The translations under genes were made by a program, and so were the position numbers. Positions 19,697 through 31,532 of a stretch of DNA of 64,000 bases are shown here, piece after piece. The stretch covers positions 34,463 through 98,462 of the forward strand of contig CAICTM010000178.1 of assembly GCA_903772945.1 (NCBI GenBank), in the 5' to 3' direction. A model generated the notes under the pieces. That model ran no database searches and was not told where the DNA came from. It saw only the letters and a program-made list of their open reading frames with translations. Position 1 is the first letter of the stretch. Each line of letters starts with the position of its first letter. This stretch comes from Seminavis robusta. Its lineage: Eukaryota; Bacillariophyta; Bacillariophyceae; Naviculales; Naviculaceae.

Positions 19697-22603
19697 TCAT
19701 GGAGAATGGAGGAAGCCTTCGGATCCCGGTCGCGGACAATTGCAGTTACAATTGCAGGAAACTTCAATGCAATCAACCGATAGGATCTTTTCAATATCAA
19801 GATCGTTGTCATCGCCTTCTCGGGAAAACCAATCACACACTCGATCTGGAACTTGGCCTGTCAGTAGGTTGTCCTCCAATCGAACCTGTTGCAGTGATCT
19901 GGCATTGCTCAAGGCGCGGGGTATGGTGCCGGATAACTCGTTCGAAAACAAGCTGAGCTGCATCAACATGTGCAAGTTTCCGAGTTGCTTGGGAATCTGA
20001 CCCGTGAATCGATTTCGATCAAGCCAAAGTCGCTGAAGCCGCGTAAGATGGCCAAGATCGGTTGGGAGCGATGAGCTGAACCGATTATTGTACAGAAACA
20101 AGTCTTCGACAGAGTGCATATGCTTGATCGAGGAAGGAATGGATCCTGAGAGCTGGTTCTCAAATAGATACATCTGTTGCAGATTGGAGAGACCGAAAAG
20201 AACTCCGTCGGGGAGAGTTCCGTTCAAGCCGTTCTTATGAAGACGGAGCTCACGGAGTTTGGACAGGTTGCGAAATGTGATGGGGATTGTGCTCGTGAAT
20301 CGATTTGCTGAAAGGTCCAAGAGCTGCATAATTGATGGTTAGGGCAACTAAAATTTGCACAGTGGATCAAGTTCTGAAGGTCAACTCACCTCTAAGTTTG
20401 ACAAGTAGCCAATGCTTGGTGGAATGGGTCCAGATAGCCCGCTCTTGGTAACCCCGAAGAATTGAAGATCCGTCAGCTTTTCCAGGCCTTCGCTGGGAAT
20501 AGTTGACGTCAATTGATTGTTTGCCAAGCTCAGAAACTTCAAGCTTGTCATCAACCATAGCTCTGGTGGCAGCTTCCCTTCCAAGTTATTTTGATCCAGC
20601 ATCAAGGATTCAATTAGCCCTCCGGCAATGCCACATGCAGCTGGAGATGCACGTGCAGCTCGGTTGTAGAACCACTGGCACTCGTCGGAATCGTATGTCA
20701 GCATAGAATTGGCAAACGTCCAATTGGGACCATTTGTGGAGTAATATAATGTCGCCAGTGCCATCCTTTGGAGTTTTCGGTCATTTGAGTATTGAAAGTA
20801 AGCGGGGTCCTTAATAAGCCACTCGTAGGCTTTTGACTGTGGGGATGATGGATTCCTCAATGCTTCAATGGTGTGAACTGGAAGTGGCAAGTTGATTTCA
20901 ATGCTAGGACTGACGGTTGTGGGGGGATTTGTTGTTTGGATGCTCTGGCTAGAACTTTTTTCGACTGAATCATCTGTCACAAGGAGAATAACTCCAAGAA
21001 GGAGCAAGTTTATCGCGAGCAGCAGAAGCATCACCCAGTAGATCAGCCTCATGCCAAGCCACCCTTTCTTGAAGAGTTCATTTTTCCATTCTCGATGTTG
21101 CTCTGGAAACGTGTCGCGCTCCAGCACGGACACACGAGTGTCAGCTTGGTAAAAAGCCTCTACTTCATGGCCATGCTCTTCAATCACGTAGACGTCAGAA
21201 AGAGGCGCTGGTGCCTCCTGATCAATTTCAGGGTGGACTGCCGCCTCGGTGCTGGTAGTACTGCGAGGTGGTTCTTCCTTCCTTTTCGTGATCTCCCCAA
21301 AGACCTTTCCGCCCACGCTACTCCATTGCTTAGACAACAATCTTGCCCGCTCCATCAAAGATCGTTTGCTTCGAGGCTGCTCAAGCAAAGATGGTTTGCT
21401 TCGGGGCTTCTCAATGTCTTCCACTTCTACTTCAACGGGAGTCAGAACGGAAGATTCTCCAACGGTGACACACACTGTTACGTCTTTCCTAGGCTCTTCC
21501 TCACTGGGAACTGATTTTCTCTGAGATGAGAAAGATTTCATCCTTTCCATCAAGGATGGCCTTTTGGCTCGTTCGTCTGCTGAGCTCATCTTCTGGCTAT
21601 CATTGCGATTTTCAATGACTTTCCTCTTTCCCTGCCCCCTGTGATTCCCTTCGCCAATGGCGTGGCCAGATAGCTTCGGATCACGCTCTTTTTTCTGCTT
21701 GGTGGCGATGGACCGTGCATTGCGCAATTCCCTAACTACGAAAGCCTTCTCCTTGTCAGTCAATGCCATTGAGGATGACCTGTACGCCATGGATGGCGCA
21801 TCTCGCGAACCTGAAGACGTCATTTGGGTGCCGTTCCGAGCCGGTGCAGAGCGTGTTGACAGTAGCGCTTGTGGAGTCGAAGCACCCAAAACAGGCGACT
21901 TTTCAAGATCCTCTTTTGCTGCCTTGCTAGTCGCAGTTGTTGTGCGCCTTCGCGCATATTGGGTAGGTATTTTCTGGTCATCATCTCCCTTGCACCCCAG
22001 CACCGTATCCATGACAGTCTCCATAATGTCGTCCACAAACGCAAGATCATGCATGTTGTGAACTGTGTTGCAACTACCAACTTCGTCTCCTTTGGATTGC
22101 TCTTTTGTCACGTGAGCACGAATCTCCTCGATGGATGGGCTGTCGTTACCGGCAACCTGGTTACATATTATCTCAGTAGCTGCTAGTAGGTCTGATGACA
22201 GCTGTTCTATGGAGCTCCTGGATGCAACTCGAGTGGCACGCTCCATCTCCTTGCGCAATAGATTCTCAGATACTACAAGATTCTTCATTTCATCCTGGAT
22301 TCCATCATCTTCTCCGTCGATGTCGCCTGCTCTGACAAAGGCAGCCGGAGAATCATTGGTAACACCCGCCGCACCAAGGACATCCGATGTGTTCGAGTCT
22401 GATCGTGAAACAATTCCAAGAAAGGTGGTTGTTTCATCAGATGGGGCAGCACTGGAGTTCCGCGAAGCAGGAATTTCATCAAACGGCCGGTTGACCATCA
22501 AGGGGTCGTCTTTGAATATCTTCAGGCTCTGTTCTTGCTTGGTCATTGCTGTATTCAAGGCCCGCACCGCTGATTCATTATCATCATCGTCGCGATCCTC
22601 CAT
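19697..22603 (-). CDS. Single-pass membrane leucine-rich-repeat protein
   Basis: Exons are 22603-20390 and 20323-19697, giving 946 residues. The 66-base intron has a GTGAGT donor and an ATGCAG acceptor, phase 0, and the join restores an LRR (…LSNLE|LLDLSANRF…). The first 515 residues are polar and low-complexity, predicted cytosolic. One transmembrane segment spans about 517-545 (LIYWVMLLLLAINLLLLGVI…). The outer part has an N-cap (LATLYYSTNGPNWTF, ECQWF) and about ten plant-type LRRs of pattern LxxLxLxxNxLxGxIPxx, then a short Cys/Asn tail (SCNCNCNC). There is no kinase domain, so it resembles receptor-like LRR proteins that are much expanded in some pennate diatoms. A ligand or partner cannot be inferred. 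Cytosolic N-in/C-out topology is inferred from the absence of a signal peptide. Confidence 0.88.
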
Positions 22604-24268
22604 TGTATAAAATCAGAGCCGGAGAGATACTTTTGCTTTGGAGACTTCCTCGGAGTGTCGCTGGAACCAATGCAGAGTGAAGGGGATCGTCAAGAACGCT
22701 TTGATGGTGCACATAAAACCTGTGTTGAATTTGCCACCGGGGTTGGTAGTCTACCATTTATACCTTTCTCGACAATGGAGTGCATATTTTGGCAACGATT
22801 GAAGGATTTCAAGGTACTCTTGGGTCCGAAGTAGTGGCATGGACGGTGGGATGAAAAATCTGGGATCGAAAAATCGGCCACCAGAGTTGCCATCTTGTGG
22901 AATTGGACAATTCCCGCAAGCGGGCGAGCCCAAAAGACACTACTCCGCCTGTGTGATTAGGGGGGTCTACCTGTGGTACCGTGATAGCTAGACTATTATT
23001 ATTATAGTTTACCAGATAGACTACTAGTACTGGCTGTCCAGATTAAAATTTATATGGGGGTCTAGCTAGCTAGCTAGCTAGCTAGCTAGCTCTAGTAGAT
23101 TAGGGGAGTTACAAGGGTCCATTGCAGGGAAGTACCAGGTACGCCGTCCGTGGGGGGCTTCTTGTAGGGGAAAAAGAGGTGAAATTGGGGACAAGGTTCA
23201 GGGTCTATGACGAGGATACCACATACAATGCGCCTACTTTTGCTGTTGAGGCTCAGTCACACCGGCACACACACTATTCTGATCTTGCATGTCCCACCGC
23301 TAGCTAGCTAGTAGTGACAGTACGTAAGGTAGAAGACATTCATATGCATAGAGGGTCAACTCTAGCTGGCCAGGGCAGGGGATTAGTCTACGGAAGCCGG
23401 CAATGGGGGTATGGCTGGATGTCTCAAAACTCCTTCACTTATATAAAAATCCAGGCTGTCTTCAGAAGGCAGCCAGGAATCCTATGTCTCAATGGCCAGT
23501 CAGCCATGTTAGCAAATGCAGATTCACCAGTGGTGCGAGGAGACACTCCCATGAAACGATTTCAAAGCAACTGTCGACAAAGAGGACCGGGGCTGGTAGA
23601 CTGTCGAGCCACAACTAGCGCGGATTTAGGAATTCAACGTTTTTAGAGCCCAACCTACTGTGCAAACCGAGAAGCAGATCACCGTAAGCACCGGCCGCCT
23701 CCCTCCTGTGCCTTCTCCCCCCAGCCAATTCTCCTCCTGGGCCGTCGGTACTGGTACCATGAGACTAACCTGCTGTCCATCTGGCTACTCTCCATAAGGA
23801 TAAGAGCCACCGATGCGATTGCCACTCGCCATTTTCAACGCTGCTTTCCTTACTGACAAAACAAGAATTTCTGCCTCATCTACACTGTTACGACCCAACA
23901 AGCTACCCAAGCATTGCTCGCTCAACGCCCACAACAAGCCATCTTTATCATTGTTGGGCACCCAAAGATCCAATTTCCAGACCGTGGAAAGCTTGCAGCT
24001 TCTCGACCCTGCCAGACGGACAGACCGAAATGCTTGGAGGGCAATTCGGAACAAAGGTGCGCACCGTGGCTACGTGGCAGACCGTGGTTCAACAACGAGG
24101 ATCTTTTTCCTCTTTGCGTCGTGGGACCTTCCACTTTGCCTCATTATTTTCGTCAGTTGGTGATTTTTTTAACCAACGAATTTCTTCTTTCGAGAAGCTC
24201 TTGACATCATCCTGTCAGTTTGTACACTTGTAGATCAATTACTAGCTAGCTAGTATTATAGTGTAACC
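22604..24268. other. Intergenic region between divergent genes
   Basis: 1.66 kb between the divergent LRR gene and the LKKT-motif membrane-protein gene. It holds a (CTAG)n run at 23062-23092, a second CTAGCTAG cluster at 23300-23311 and another at 24242-24253 just before the next start codon. Frames at 23314-23646 and 23785-24163 lack protein character. Both promoters must lie here. Confidence 0.4.
23062..23092. repeat. Palindromic tetranucleotide microsatellite (CTAG)n
   Basis: About seven perfect CTAG units followed by TCTAG. The unit is self-complementary, so the run can fold as a hairpin on either strand. Confidence 0.95.
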
Positions 24269-26212
24269 ATGGCGACAAAGACTCGAGGAATGGACCCTCC
24301 AGCGGAGAATCGGACTCTGACTTCCGACGATGAAAAGCCAGAGAGCGATGACAGCGAACCAGAAGAACCCGTCGTGGAAGCCCCTCCGCCCACTCCAGTT
24401 GTGGACAAGAAGAGGGATGATCGAGCATTGAAGACCCTTCCCGAGGCTGCGACAAATGCTCAACCCAGTGGAGAACCGTCTTCCAGCGACTCGACGACAG
24501 AATCCACCAAGCAAAAGACTACTGTCCAGAAGTCCAAGCGAACGTCCTACTCGAAAGAATCGCTCAACCCGACCCAACAAGGCGATTTGATTCAAGCCGG
24601 TGTGGATCCAGGAGCTAGTACCGATGCCGACAAGAAGCCCCATCAGCCAGCCTACATTAGCAAACAACTCAAGGCCACGGGCTATGGCGACAAAATCAAA
24701 CAGGGAGCCGCAGTGCCACGTGATCATATTGCGCAACCGGTGGATCCCAACGACAGCTTGGCCGACGTCTACAAGTCTCAGTCCACCAAATTCAAGGCCA
24801 CGGGATTTGCCGAAAAACTCAAAGAGGGCTGTGATGTCCCACGTGATCACGTTGCTGCTCAAGATCCCAATGACAAATTGGGAGACATGTACAAGTCGGT
24901 GACCAAATCGACGGGTCTGGGCGAGAAACTCAAAAAGGGGGAGGATGTGCGAGCAGCGGCTCCTGTGGACAAGACAGATCAGACGACGGTTGCCCCGTAT
25001 GCTTCCCTCAAGCTGAAAAAGACACAAGAGCCGAAACCAACAAAAGACGACGACAAAAACAAAAAGTATTCGGCCAAAATCTTGGAAACGGTCAAGCTCC
25101 AAAAGACAGAAACCATAGTCAAGGACCCTACCGTTCACAGAGCCTCGCTGCCAGAGGTCAAGTTGCAAAAGACGACAACCGTTGTCAAGGACGGGAAATC
25201 GGCCAAATTTGAATTGCCGGATGAGTTTGCCAAAGCCAAGGACAAGTTGAAGCGACGAAAGGGTAGTCACTGGTACTCGGGAGAAGTTCCTACAGCCAAG
25301 CCAGCCAAGAAATGGTTCTTTCAAAAAGGGGAATGGGACGATGGCACCACCGCCGCCAAGCCTGCTAGCAAAACTCAAGCCAAAAAGTCGTCCTGGTTCT
25401 TCGGAGGAAGCTCCTCGACGTCTCATGTGGTTGCCGAACAGCCTCTTCCCAACAAGTCAACACCAGCCCCAGCAATCTTCCGTGGAAGCAAGACCATGCT
25501 CAATACGCACAAGCCAACCATCCAACATTACCATATCGTCCCCGAAGAGAAAAAGGGCAAAAGCGCCGTCAAACCATTCAACAAAAATTATTACAATGAA
25601 ATTCAGCGTCGCCGAGGACTGGAACCGAAAATGTCGCGCGGCAGTGGGCTCTGTACACTCTTGATGGTGATGGTGGTCGTCCCTCTCCTGTGTGCCGTAA
25701 CGCTCCACTATGGCAATGAACACTACCCCGAGCAAACAGAACAGCTGTGGCAAACTCATGTCGAACCAATGGTGGAAAAGGCGCGGCCCCATGTCGATCC
25801 GGTCTGGGAACGGGTCCAACCTCATGTGCAAATGGTTGTGGAACACGTCCAGCCACATGTGGAATACGCCGTGGAAAAGGCCCAGCCTCATTTCACTGCT
25901 CTTGTGGAAAAAGCTCATCCCTTGGCGGTGTCGGCCGTGGATCGTGTCTGTGGCTCGGTGGAAGCTTTGGCGCTTCCGGAACAGCACGAGAAATGGTTGA
26001 AGCCCGCTCACAACCTGGCCATGGATGGATGCACTTGGACGCGTAATGGGCTGACGCCTAGTGAACAAAGTGAAGAGGACGAAACAGAAGAACTAAAGAA
26101 GGAATGTGACTGCGACTCACTGCCACAACGCAAGGGATTGAACAAGTTGCTGCCTCGACGTAGAAAAGAGCAAGACGACAACGAATGCCATTGTGGAGCC
26201 GACGAATTGTAG
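24269..26212 (+). CDS. One-pass membrane protein with repeated LKKT-like motifs
   Basis: Single exon, 647 residues; no known family recognised. The N-terminal 455 residues are charged and probably cytosolic. They hold imperfect repeats of about 40 residues (ATGYGDKIKQGAAVPRDHI…DPNDSLADVYKS; ATGFAEKLKEGCDVPRDHV…DPNDKLGDMYKS; a partial third), then three short motifs: SLKLKKTQ (about 245), VKLQKTETI (about 276), VKLQKTTTV (about 298). These look like the LKKTET core of beta-thymosin/WH2 actin-binding peptides; this is inference. A transmembrane segment lies at about 460-480 (LCTLLMVMVVVPLLCAVTL). The outer part has four helical repeats with a VxPHV…VE pattern at 490-560 and a Cys-containing tail (ECDCDS, ECHCGAD). 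Confidence 0.75.
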   Translation: MATKTRGMDPPAENRTLTSDDEKPESDDSEPEEPVVEAPPPTPVVDKKRDDRALKTLPEAATNAQPSGEPSSSDSTTESTKQKTTVQKSKRTSYSKESLNPTQQGDLIQAGVDPGASTDADKKPHQPAYISKQLKATGYGDKIKQGAAVPRDHIAQPVDPNDSLADVYKSQSTKFKATGFAEKLKEGCDVPRDHVAAQDPNDKLGDMYKSVTKSTGLGEKLKKGEDVRAAAPVDKTDQTTVAPYASLKLKKTQEPKPTKDDDKNKKYSAKILETVKLQKTETIVKDPTVHRASLPEVKLQKTTTVVKDGKSAKFELPDEFAKAKDKLKRRKGSHWYSGEVPTAKPAKKWFFQKGEWDDGTTAAKPASKTQAKKSSWFFGGSSSTSHVVAEQPLPNKSTPAPAIFRGSKTMLNTHKPTIQHYHIVPEEKKGKSAVKPFNKNYYNEIQRRRGLEPKMSRGSGLCTLLMVMVVVPLLCAVTLHYGNEHYPEQTEQLWQTHVEPMVEKARPHVDPVWERVQPHVQMVVEHVQPHVEYAVEKAQPHFTALVEKAHPLAVSAVDRVCGSVEALALPEQHEKWLKPAHNLAMDGCTWTRNGLTPSEQSEEDETEELKKECDCDSLPQRKGLNKLLPRRRKEQDDNECHCGADEL

Positions 26213-26497
26213 CATTTCGAATCAGTGTTTCCTTCTTTAGAAAACCCACAAGCAGCGAGACCCCAAAGACGCGCAAACAAACGACAAACACAGGGCTACA
26301 GTCGAGCAAAGCGCCTTGGGTGGCATAGATAGAAAGGCTAACAACTAAACGAAGGGTGGGAACAGACAGGATAGGACACGGTAGCAACACAATAGCAAGT
26401 CTATAACATTTGCGTATAAACCCATAGTTCCGTCCTACGCCGGTACCGTAGTCACTAGACACCATCTAGCTAGCAACCGATTCTTTTGTGGGAAGTT
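26213..26497. other. Intergenic, no gene seen
   Basis: Downstream of the LKKT-motif gene. It contains one CTAGCTAG word (26466) and no coding signal. Confidence 0.4.
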
Positions 26498-27840
26498 TGG
26501 TTAATGGGCGGCCATCTATTACTCTCAGTTCCTTGGTCCCGACGAAGATCCCACCGAACCAACCGGGTACAGTACCTACCCAATGTAAGTGAACCTTTCG
26601 TCCTAATTCTCTTGCTTGCCAGTCCCGATGTATCCTAACGTAATTGCATGACATATTCGGCAGCTTTGATGCTGCAGATTCCCTCAACTCAATGCGGTTG
26701 GACAGGTCCATCGATCACGCTTCCCGTGGATCCTTTTGGTACTCCTACATGTGGAAAAGCTACATCCAAAACATTTTGCCAGAAGGAACCAATGGGGTGG
26801 TGGTGGTGTTTTCCAGCTCGTGTGGAAGAGCGTTTACCTATCGCCTGGATGGTCCCAAGACTACGTATCTGGGTGGTGGGGACCTTCATGACCCCAAATA
26901 TAACTACCTGGGCACATCCAAGACACTCTATGATATTATGTATGGCACCAGGCAGTCTACAGAAGGAAGCAGCTACTCGGGGCTTCCCATGGCAAGTGCA
27001 AGAGGCCGCTCACCATGTTGATGGATGCAACGCCTCTCACTCTCCTTTTCTCCTGCTACAGCCCAAAACATATTGTGTTATGACACCCAGCGTCTATCCC
27101 TCACAAGATTTTGAAGATGAATATCACCAGTGGGCCGGCGATCTTCACAACATTGGCTGCATGTATCTTTGTCTTTACATCCCTGGTTTTCATCAGCTAC
27201 GACTGCACTGTGGCAAGATGACAGCACATTGTCATGCAAAGAGCTCTGGCCTCTGGAGCCATTGTTTCTTCCCTATTCCCGAAAAGGTGAAGCAGCAGCT
27301 ATATGACGAACAAACACAAGAACAGAAGAAGCAAAATACAGTCAAAGAGTTCATGACATTGCCAGAATCTGCCGACAAAGCTTCAATCAACAGTAGCAAG
27401 CCCATTGCGGATCTCTTTGACAACACCACAGTCTTCTTCACGGTGCATTATGTTTGAAGAATCATGTCAAAGCGAACATCGCACATAGCACTGTTGTCCT
27501 AACAAATCACATGTCCATGCAGGATTTGGCGGGCTTTACCGCCTGGAGTGGCAAACAAACACCGGTGGAAGTGTTTGAACTCTTGGAAAATCTATATGGT
27601 GCTTTTGATGCTGTTGCAAAGGTGAGCCGGGAACAATCAGGTGGCACCATGGTTGATTCAATCTTTGCTCATCCAGTTGCTGTCTACACATGACAACAGC
27701 GCCGCAGAGTCTTCATACTTGAAACAGTGAGTATGTTTATGTAGGGTATGGGTTCGAATTATGTGACAATACATCCTAATGCTGTTGACTGCTGTTTCTG
27801 TTCAAAGATTGGGGATTGCTATATTGCAGTTACTGGTATG
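26498..27840 (+). pseudogene. Broken receptor-type adenylate/guanylate cyclase
   Basis: Pieces of a diatom-type receptor nucleotide cyclase appear in order. The extracellular part reads ILPEGTNGVVVVFSSSCGRAFTYR and GDLHDPKY, followed by VYPSQDFEDEY. A transmembrane stretch (FVFTSLVFISYD) and a juxtamembrane ALASGAIVSSLFP come next, and the catalytic core reads LAGFTAWSGKQTPVEVFELL and IGDCYIAVTG. Introns can be placed at 26585-26663, 26992-27061 (GC donor, ATGGCAAGT) and 27443-27522. Lesions: frame shifts near 27125 and 27280 and an in-frame TGA at 27219-27221; the sequence between 27622 and 27807 no longer aligns; everything after the IGDCY motif is missing. In live relatives the protein makes cyclic nucleotides at the membrane. 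This copy cannot encode one. Confidence 0.82.
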
Positions 27841-28517
27841 CTGCTTTGTACTGCTGAGGGTTCCATGCACTTGCTGCATTATGACAAATCTAACAGGCAT
27901 GCATTGTTACATTTCCCAAATGAAGGCTTTGGCATCCTTCCATTCAACTTCATCGCCTGCTCGCCACCAGCTATTTCTCTGAGGCTCCACTAAGTTATGT
28001 CTCATGATTCCCTAGATTCCATGCTACACTCAGGCTTCCTATTGTTGCCCCATTATCTCCATCCCATGTGGCGTATGTCTAGTTGCACTTGTCAAGGATC
28101 TGCACTTGGAGAGTATGCCAGTGAGGTACTACGACTGTAGTACCTACTCTTTGAAATCTGTTCTGTATTCTTGAGCGTCAGTGCTACGGTAGCTGCAGCC
28201 AGTCAAGGTATGTGGCCTGGAGATGGACCCGGTAGGTCCTGGTGTTTGCCCTCGAGTTGGTCTGGGTGTGTGATCAAGAGTGCATGCAGTCATACTCGGG
28301 ACTGAAGTTCTTACCATTTTCCACGCTGCGGCAATGTACACGTGTACTGCTTCCGAGTGACGACCGTTCCTTTCATGCACACTGGTTCTTGCTTCCTTTC
28401 GAGCTCCCAACCTCGATGCTTACCCACCATGTTCGCTCTTGGATCGCACCATCACTGGTTCCATGTATGTGCAATCATCTCAGCACTTGCCTTGAGCCAT
28501 AATTCTGAGAAGCAACC
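27841..28517. other. Intergenic, no gene seen
   Basis: It follows the truncation of the cyclase pseudogene and leads into the next gene. Short frames only. Confidence 0.4.
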
Positions 28518-29557
28518 ATGACAGACGACAAACCCTTGACGAGCTTTGCCCCTCCACCACTCTCTGCTGCCCTTACAGTGGCAGGAATGGTGGGGTCCTC
28601 GCTCTACTTTTTTCCGAAAATAGAACATCCCGACGCCACCATTTTTACCAACGTGGTTTTCCCCGAAATTCTTTCCGTGAAAGAATTGATAGCCATTCGA
28701 CTCTTTTTTGCTTTTGTCTGCTTTGTGGGTTTTGCCACTGCTTGGTTGACTCCACCGTAAGTCAGTGCCGTGTCATTTGTGCCAGAGCATTTTTTGCCAT
28801 TTTTGCCAGCAGCATTCTTGTTCTGTCATTTGTATGTTTTTCTCACGCAACAGCCTGCCTGTTTGGAATTTGCAGAGTCGTCGTCACGACTCCCTACAGA
28901 CCAAAGTCCCGAGCTCCTCGCATAACGTTTGAACTGGCAGGTTGGAAAAAGCACTTTCCCTTCACATCCTGGTCCTGGAATCTTTTGGGGATTAGTTTTG
29001 CCCTTAATGCCTATATTGCCTATCAAGTGGATCAGCAGCAAGATGTCCCGGACTGGATGGTGCGAATGGGGTTGATGCTATGGGAAGTGGCGGCCCCCAT
29101 GACGCTGTTGATTGGAGCGGTGGTCAAATATGCCTTGTGGCCGGCACAAATCAAAAAATCGGGACGCGGGGAAGGATTCATGACACCGCGCGCATTGCTG
29201 CAACACAATGCCAATGTCATTATGGCCATGGCGGAAGTGGCGCTTTTGGGTGGAATACCCTCGCATTTTTCACATGCCGGTCTCAGTGTCCTGTATGGAT
29301 GCTCCTATGTGCTGTTTGCCTGGTCCATCCAAACGACACTGCACGGACAAGGTCCGGCTTTTCAGTATTTCTTTATGGATACCACTATTGGCACGGAGCA
29401 TACCATTGCGCTGTACGTCTTGCTGTCGGTCCTCATGCTATTCTATGGGCTCTTTTGTACAGTCGACACGCTGCTTCATATGGTGGGAAACAACTTTACA
29501 GCGCACGCGACATTTGCATTGACCATTTGCTCCTTGGTTTGTCGGTTCCGAGATTGA
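28518..29557 (+). CDS. Multi-pass integral membrane protein
   Basis: Exons are 28518-28756 and 28876-29557 (intron 119 bases, GTAAGT donor, TTGCAG acceptor), giving 306 residues; the codon CC|A is split across the intron. About six to seven hydrophobic segments are visible, among them LSAALTVAGMVGSSLYFF, LIAIRLFFAFVCFVGFATAW, WNLLGISFALNAYIAY, GLMLWEVAAPMTLLIGAVV and ALYVLLSVLMLFYGLFCTV. A conserved-looking LLQHNANVIMAMAEVALL precedes the fifth segment; a His-Asn pair at the start of a membrane helix recalls the FAR-17a/AIG1 group of membrane hydrolases, but the match is weak. The function is unknown. It lacks an obvious cleavable signal peptide. Confidence 0.75.
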
Positions 29558-31532
29558 TGGATTTGAGCACAATGCCCAAAACTAAAACAACAACAACCGT
29601 GACCAGCATTTTTAGAACACATCAAACAAACAATCCGCAATGGGAATAATGCCCAAATATAGCGCTGCGTGTGCATGACAATACACTCTCTCGAGACGAA
29701 TTCTGTGATATTCTGCTGTGCAGTCAATATAGTAGTAGATCGCTCACTGTACCAAAAGGAATACTACAATACTGCGCTTGTAGTTGGTGTGGAGCACGGA
29801 AGGCTTGCTGTATCTTATGAAACGTATCAGTCTTTGCCACATGCAGTCGGGTGGCAAAAGCATCAGTGTGTGTAAATAGTATTTATTGTCTTCAAGAGCA
29901 ACTGCCAAGGCTGCAATGGCCACAATCCAACTCTTTGACCACCACAAACACCATAGCATTGACAGTCGCATCATCAAAATTGGGATGCCAACCGCGGGAA
30001 GGCTTCCAAGATCACACAGTTAGAAAGGAATTAGAACGTTTCGTTCAACACATGTGGTAACATCCTAGCTCGATAGCTTTGCGCCGCCGACAAGAGGAAG
30101 GAGAGCCCATTGATCACCAGCAGCAATGCTCGAAAACTCACTGCAGCGGCATTGTCTTCATTCTAGGAGAAACACATGCCATGTGTTCACAGTGCCCTGC
30201 CATAAACATCGACATCCATGACCATATGTCACCAGTGAAATGGGGCACTCACGGTCCAGGCTGTCAGAAGAGCAAACGTTCAGACCTCAGACGCACGACG
30301 GCAGGAACCCAGAACACTTGGTGGGAAGCAAAACTTGGGCTCTCCTCATTCTCTTGGCTTCATCGCACAATCGTTTGATTGTATTCGCCAAGTCTTTGCA
30401 AAGAGGGCCGCAAAGGTCAGCTGAATCTGACTTTTCCTCGCCCGGGTTTCGTGGCACATGGTCCATCTACCATCCCTACTTTGACTCACATGTGATGGCA
30501 GTTCCAGTACTATAGCCAGCATTGAGAGAGGCTTGTTTCTCCTGGAGGCAGTTCTTGAACTAGTAGCTAGATCAGATTACTATAGACGATCATTACGTGT
30601 ATTCAACTCCTTGACCTTAGAATAAATAACGTTGCCGTGTGAAGTGCCGTGACATTTAATTTTCGTCTTGCAAGTTGCGTTTTGTTTGTTTTGTGGCAGC
30701 TGTCTGGGGCATCTCATTTCGACTCCATTGTTACTTGTGTATGGGACCCCAAGTCAACCACAACCATACTCGGATTCTCTATGCTGCGGCAGAAATCAGC
30801 ATCAAAGAGGACAGCGCGGCTTTTGCACCACACAATGTCACGCTGATCCATGGTCAAGAGCTGCCTGTTGATTGTGTTGGTCTTGCTGAACGAGCTTCAG
30901 AATGGTGGCACTCCTTATACTGTATGACCACTCCATTATTCTTTAGCCCATTTATTGGATCAGTCTCCCAATAAATCAAGCATGTGAGTGCCATGACTGA
31001 GAGCCAATGCCAGCTGAAGTACTGGATGCGAGGCCCCAGTGTCGCCCACAAGTTACACAGGGTACCACAGTTTGCTGTGTATCTGAAGTTGGTTCTTGCG
31101 ACTGCCTGCTAGCTAGGCATTGAGCCCTTGTAGCACATGATTTCCCAAGAGGATGGCCGAGACCAAGTACCTTTTCTTGATTCAGCCACGATACCAAGAC
31201 TGGGACTCTTGGACAAGATTGTTGGTTGCCTCAGCATCCATGAATGTGAAGCTTGTCAGTCATGAAGGCATTTTGGATGCAGGTAGATTGTGGGCATGTC
31301 GCAAAAGATAGAGTGCTTTCTAATTTCTACTTCTTGTACATTGCAACATCAAGCAAGCTCGAGGCAAGAATTGATTGGAAGAAGATGTAGTCTAAAGTAC
31401 TTCTTAAAAATGACAGGAAGGTTTTGTTGGATGATTTGATTTCTAAAGGAGGCCGATGGTGCAGTGAACAGTGGAAGATAAACAAGGGAAGGAAGGAAGT
31501 CTCGCAAAGTCGCTGGGGAAGTGGAGATAAGC
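29558..31532. other. 2-kb intergenic stretch, no gene seen
   Basis: Between the multi-pass membrane protein and the U-box gene (convergent). Many short frames on both strands, none with domain character or matching splice signals. No repeat longer than a few units was noticed. Confidence 0.4.

Noticed and set aside
24242-25426. Minus-strand frame of 394 codons opposite the LKKT-motif gene
   Set aside because: Antisense shadow; Phe/Leu/Gly-rich without any motif, while the plus strand has coherent repeats and a membrane helix.
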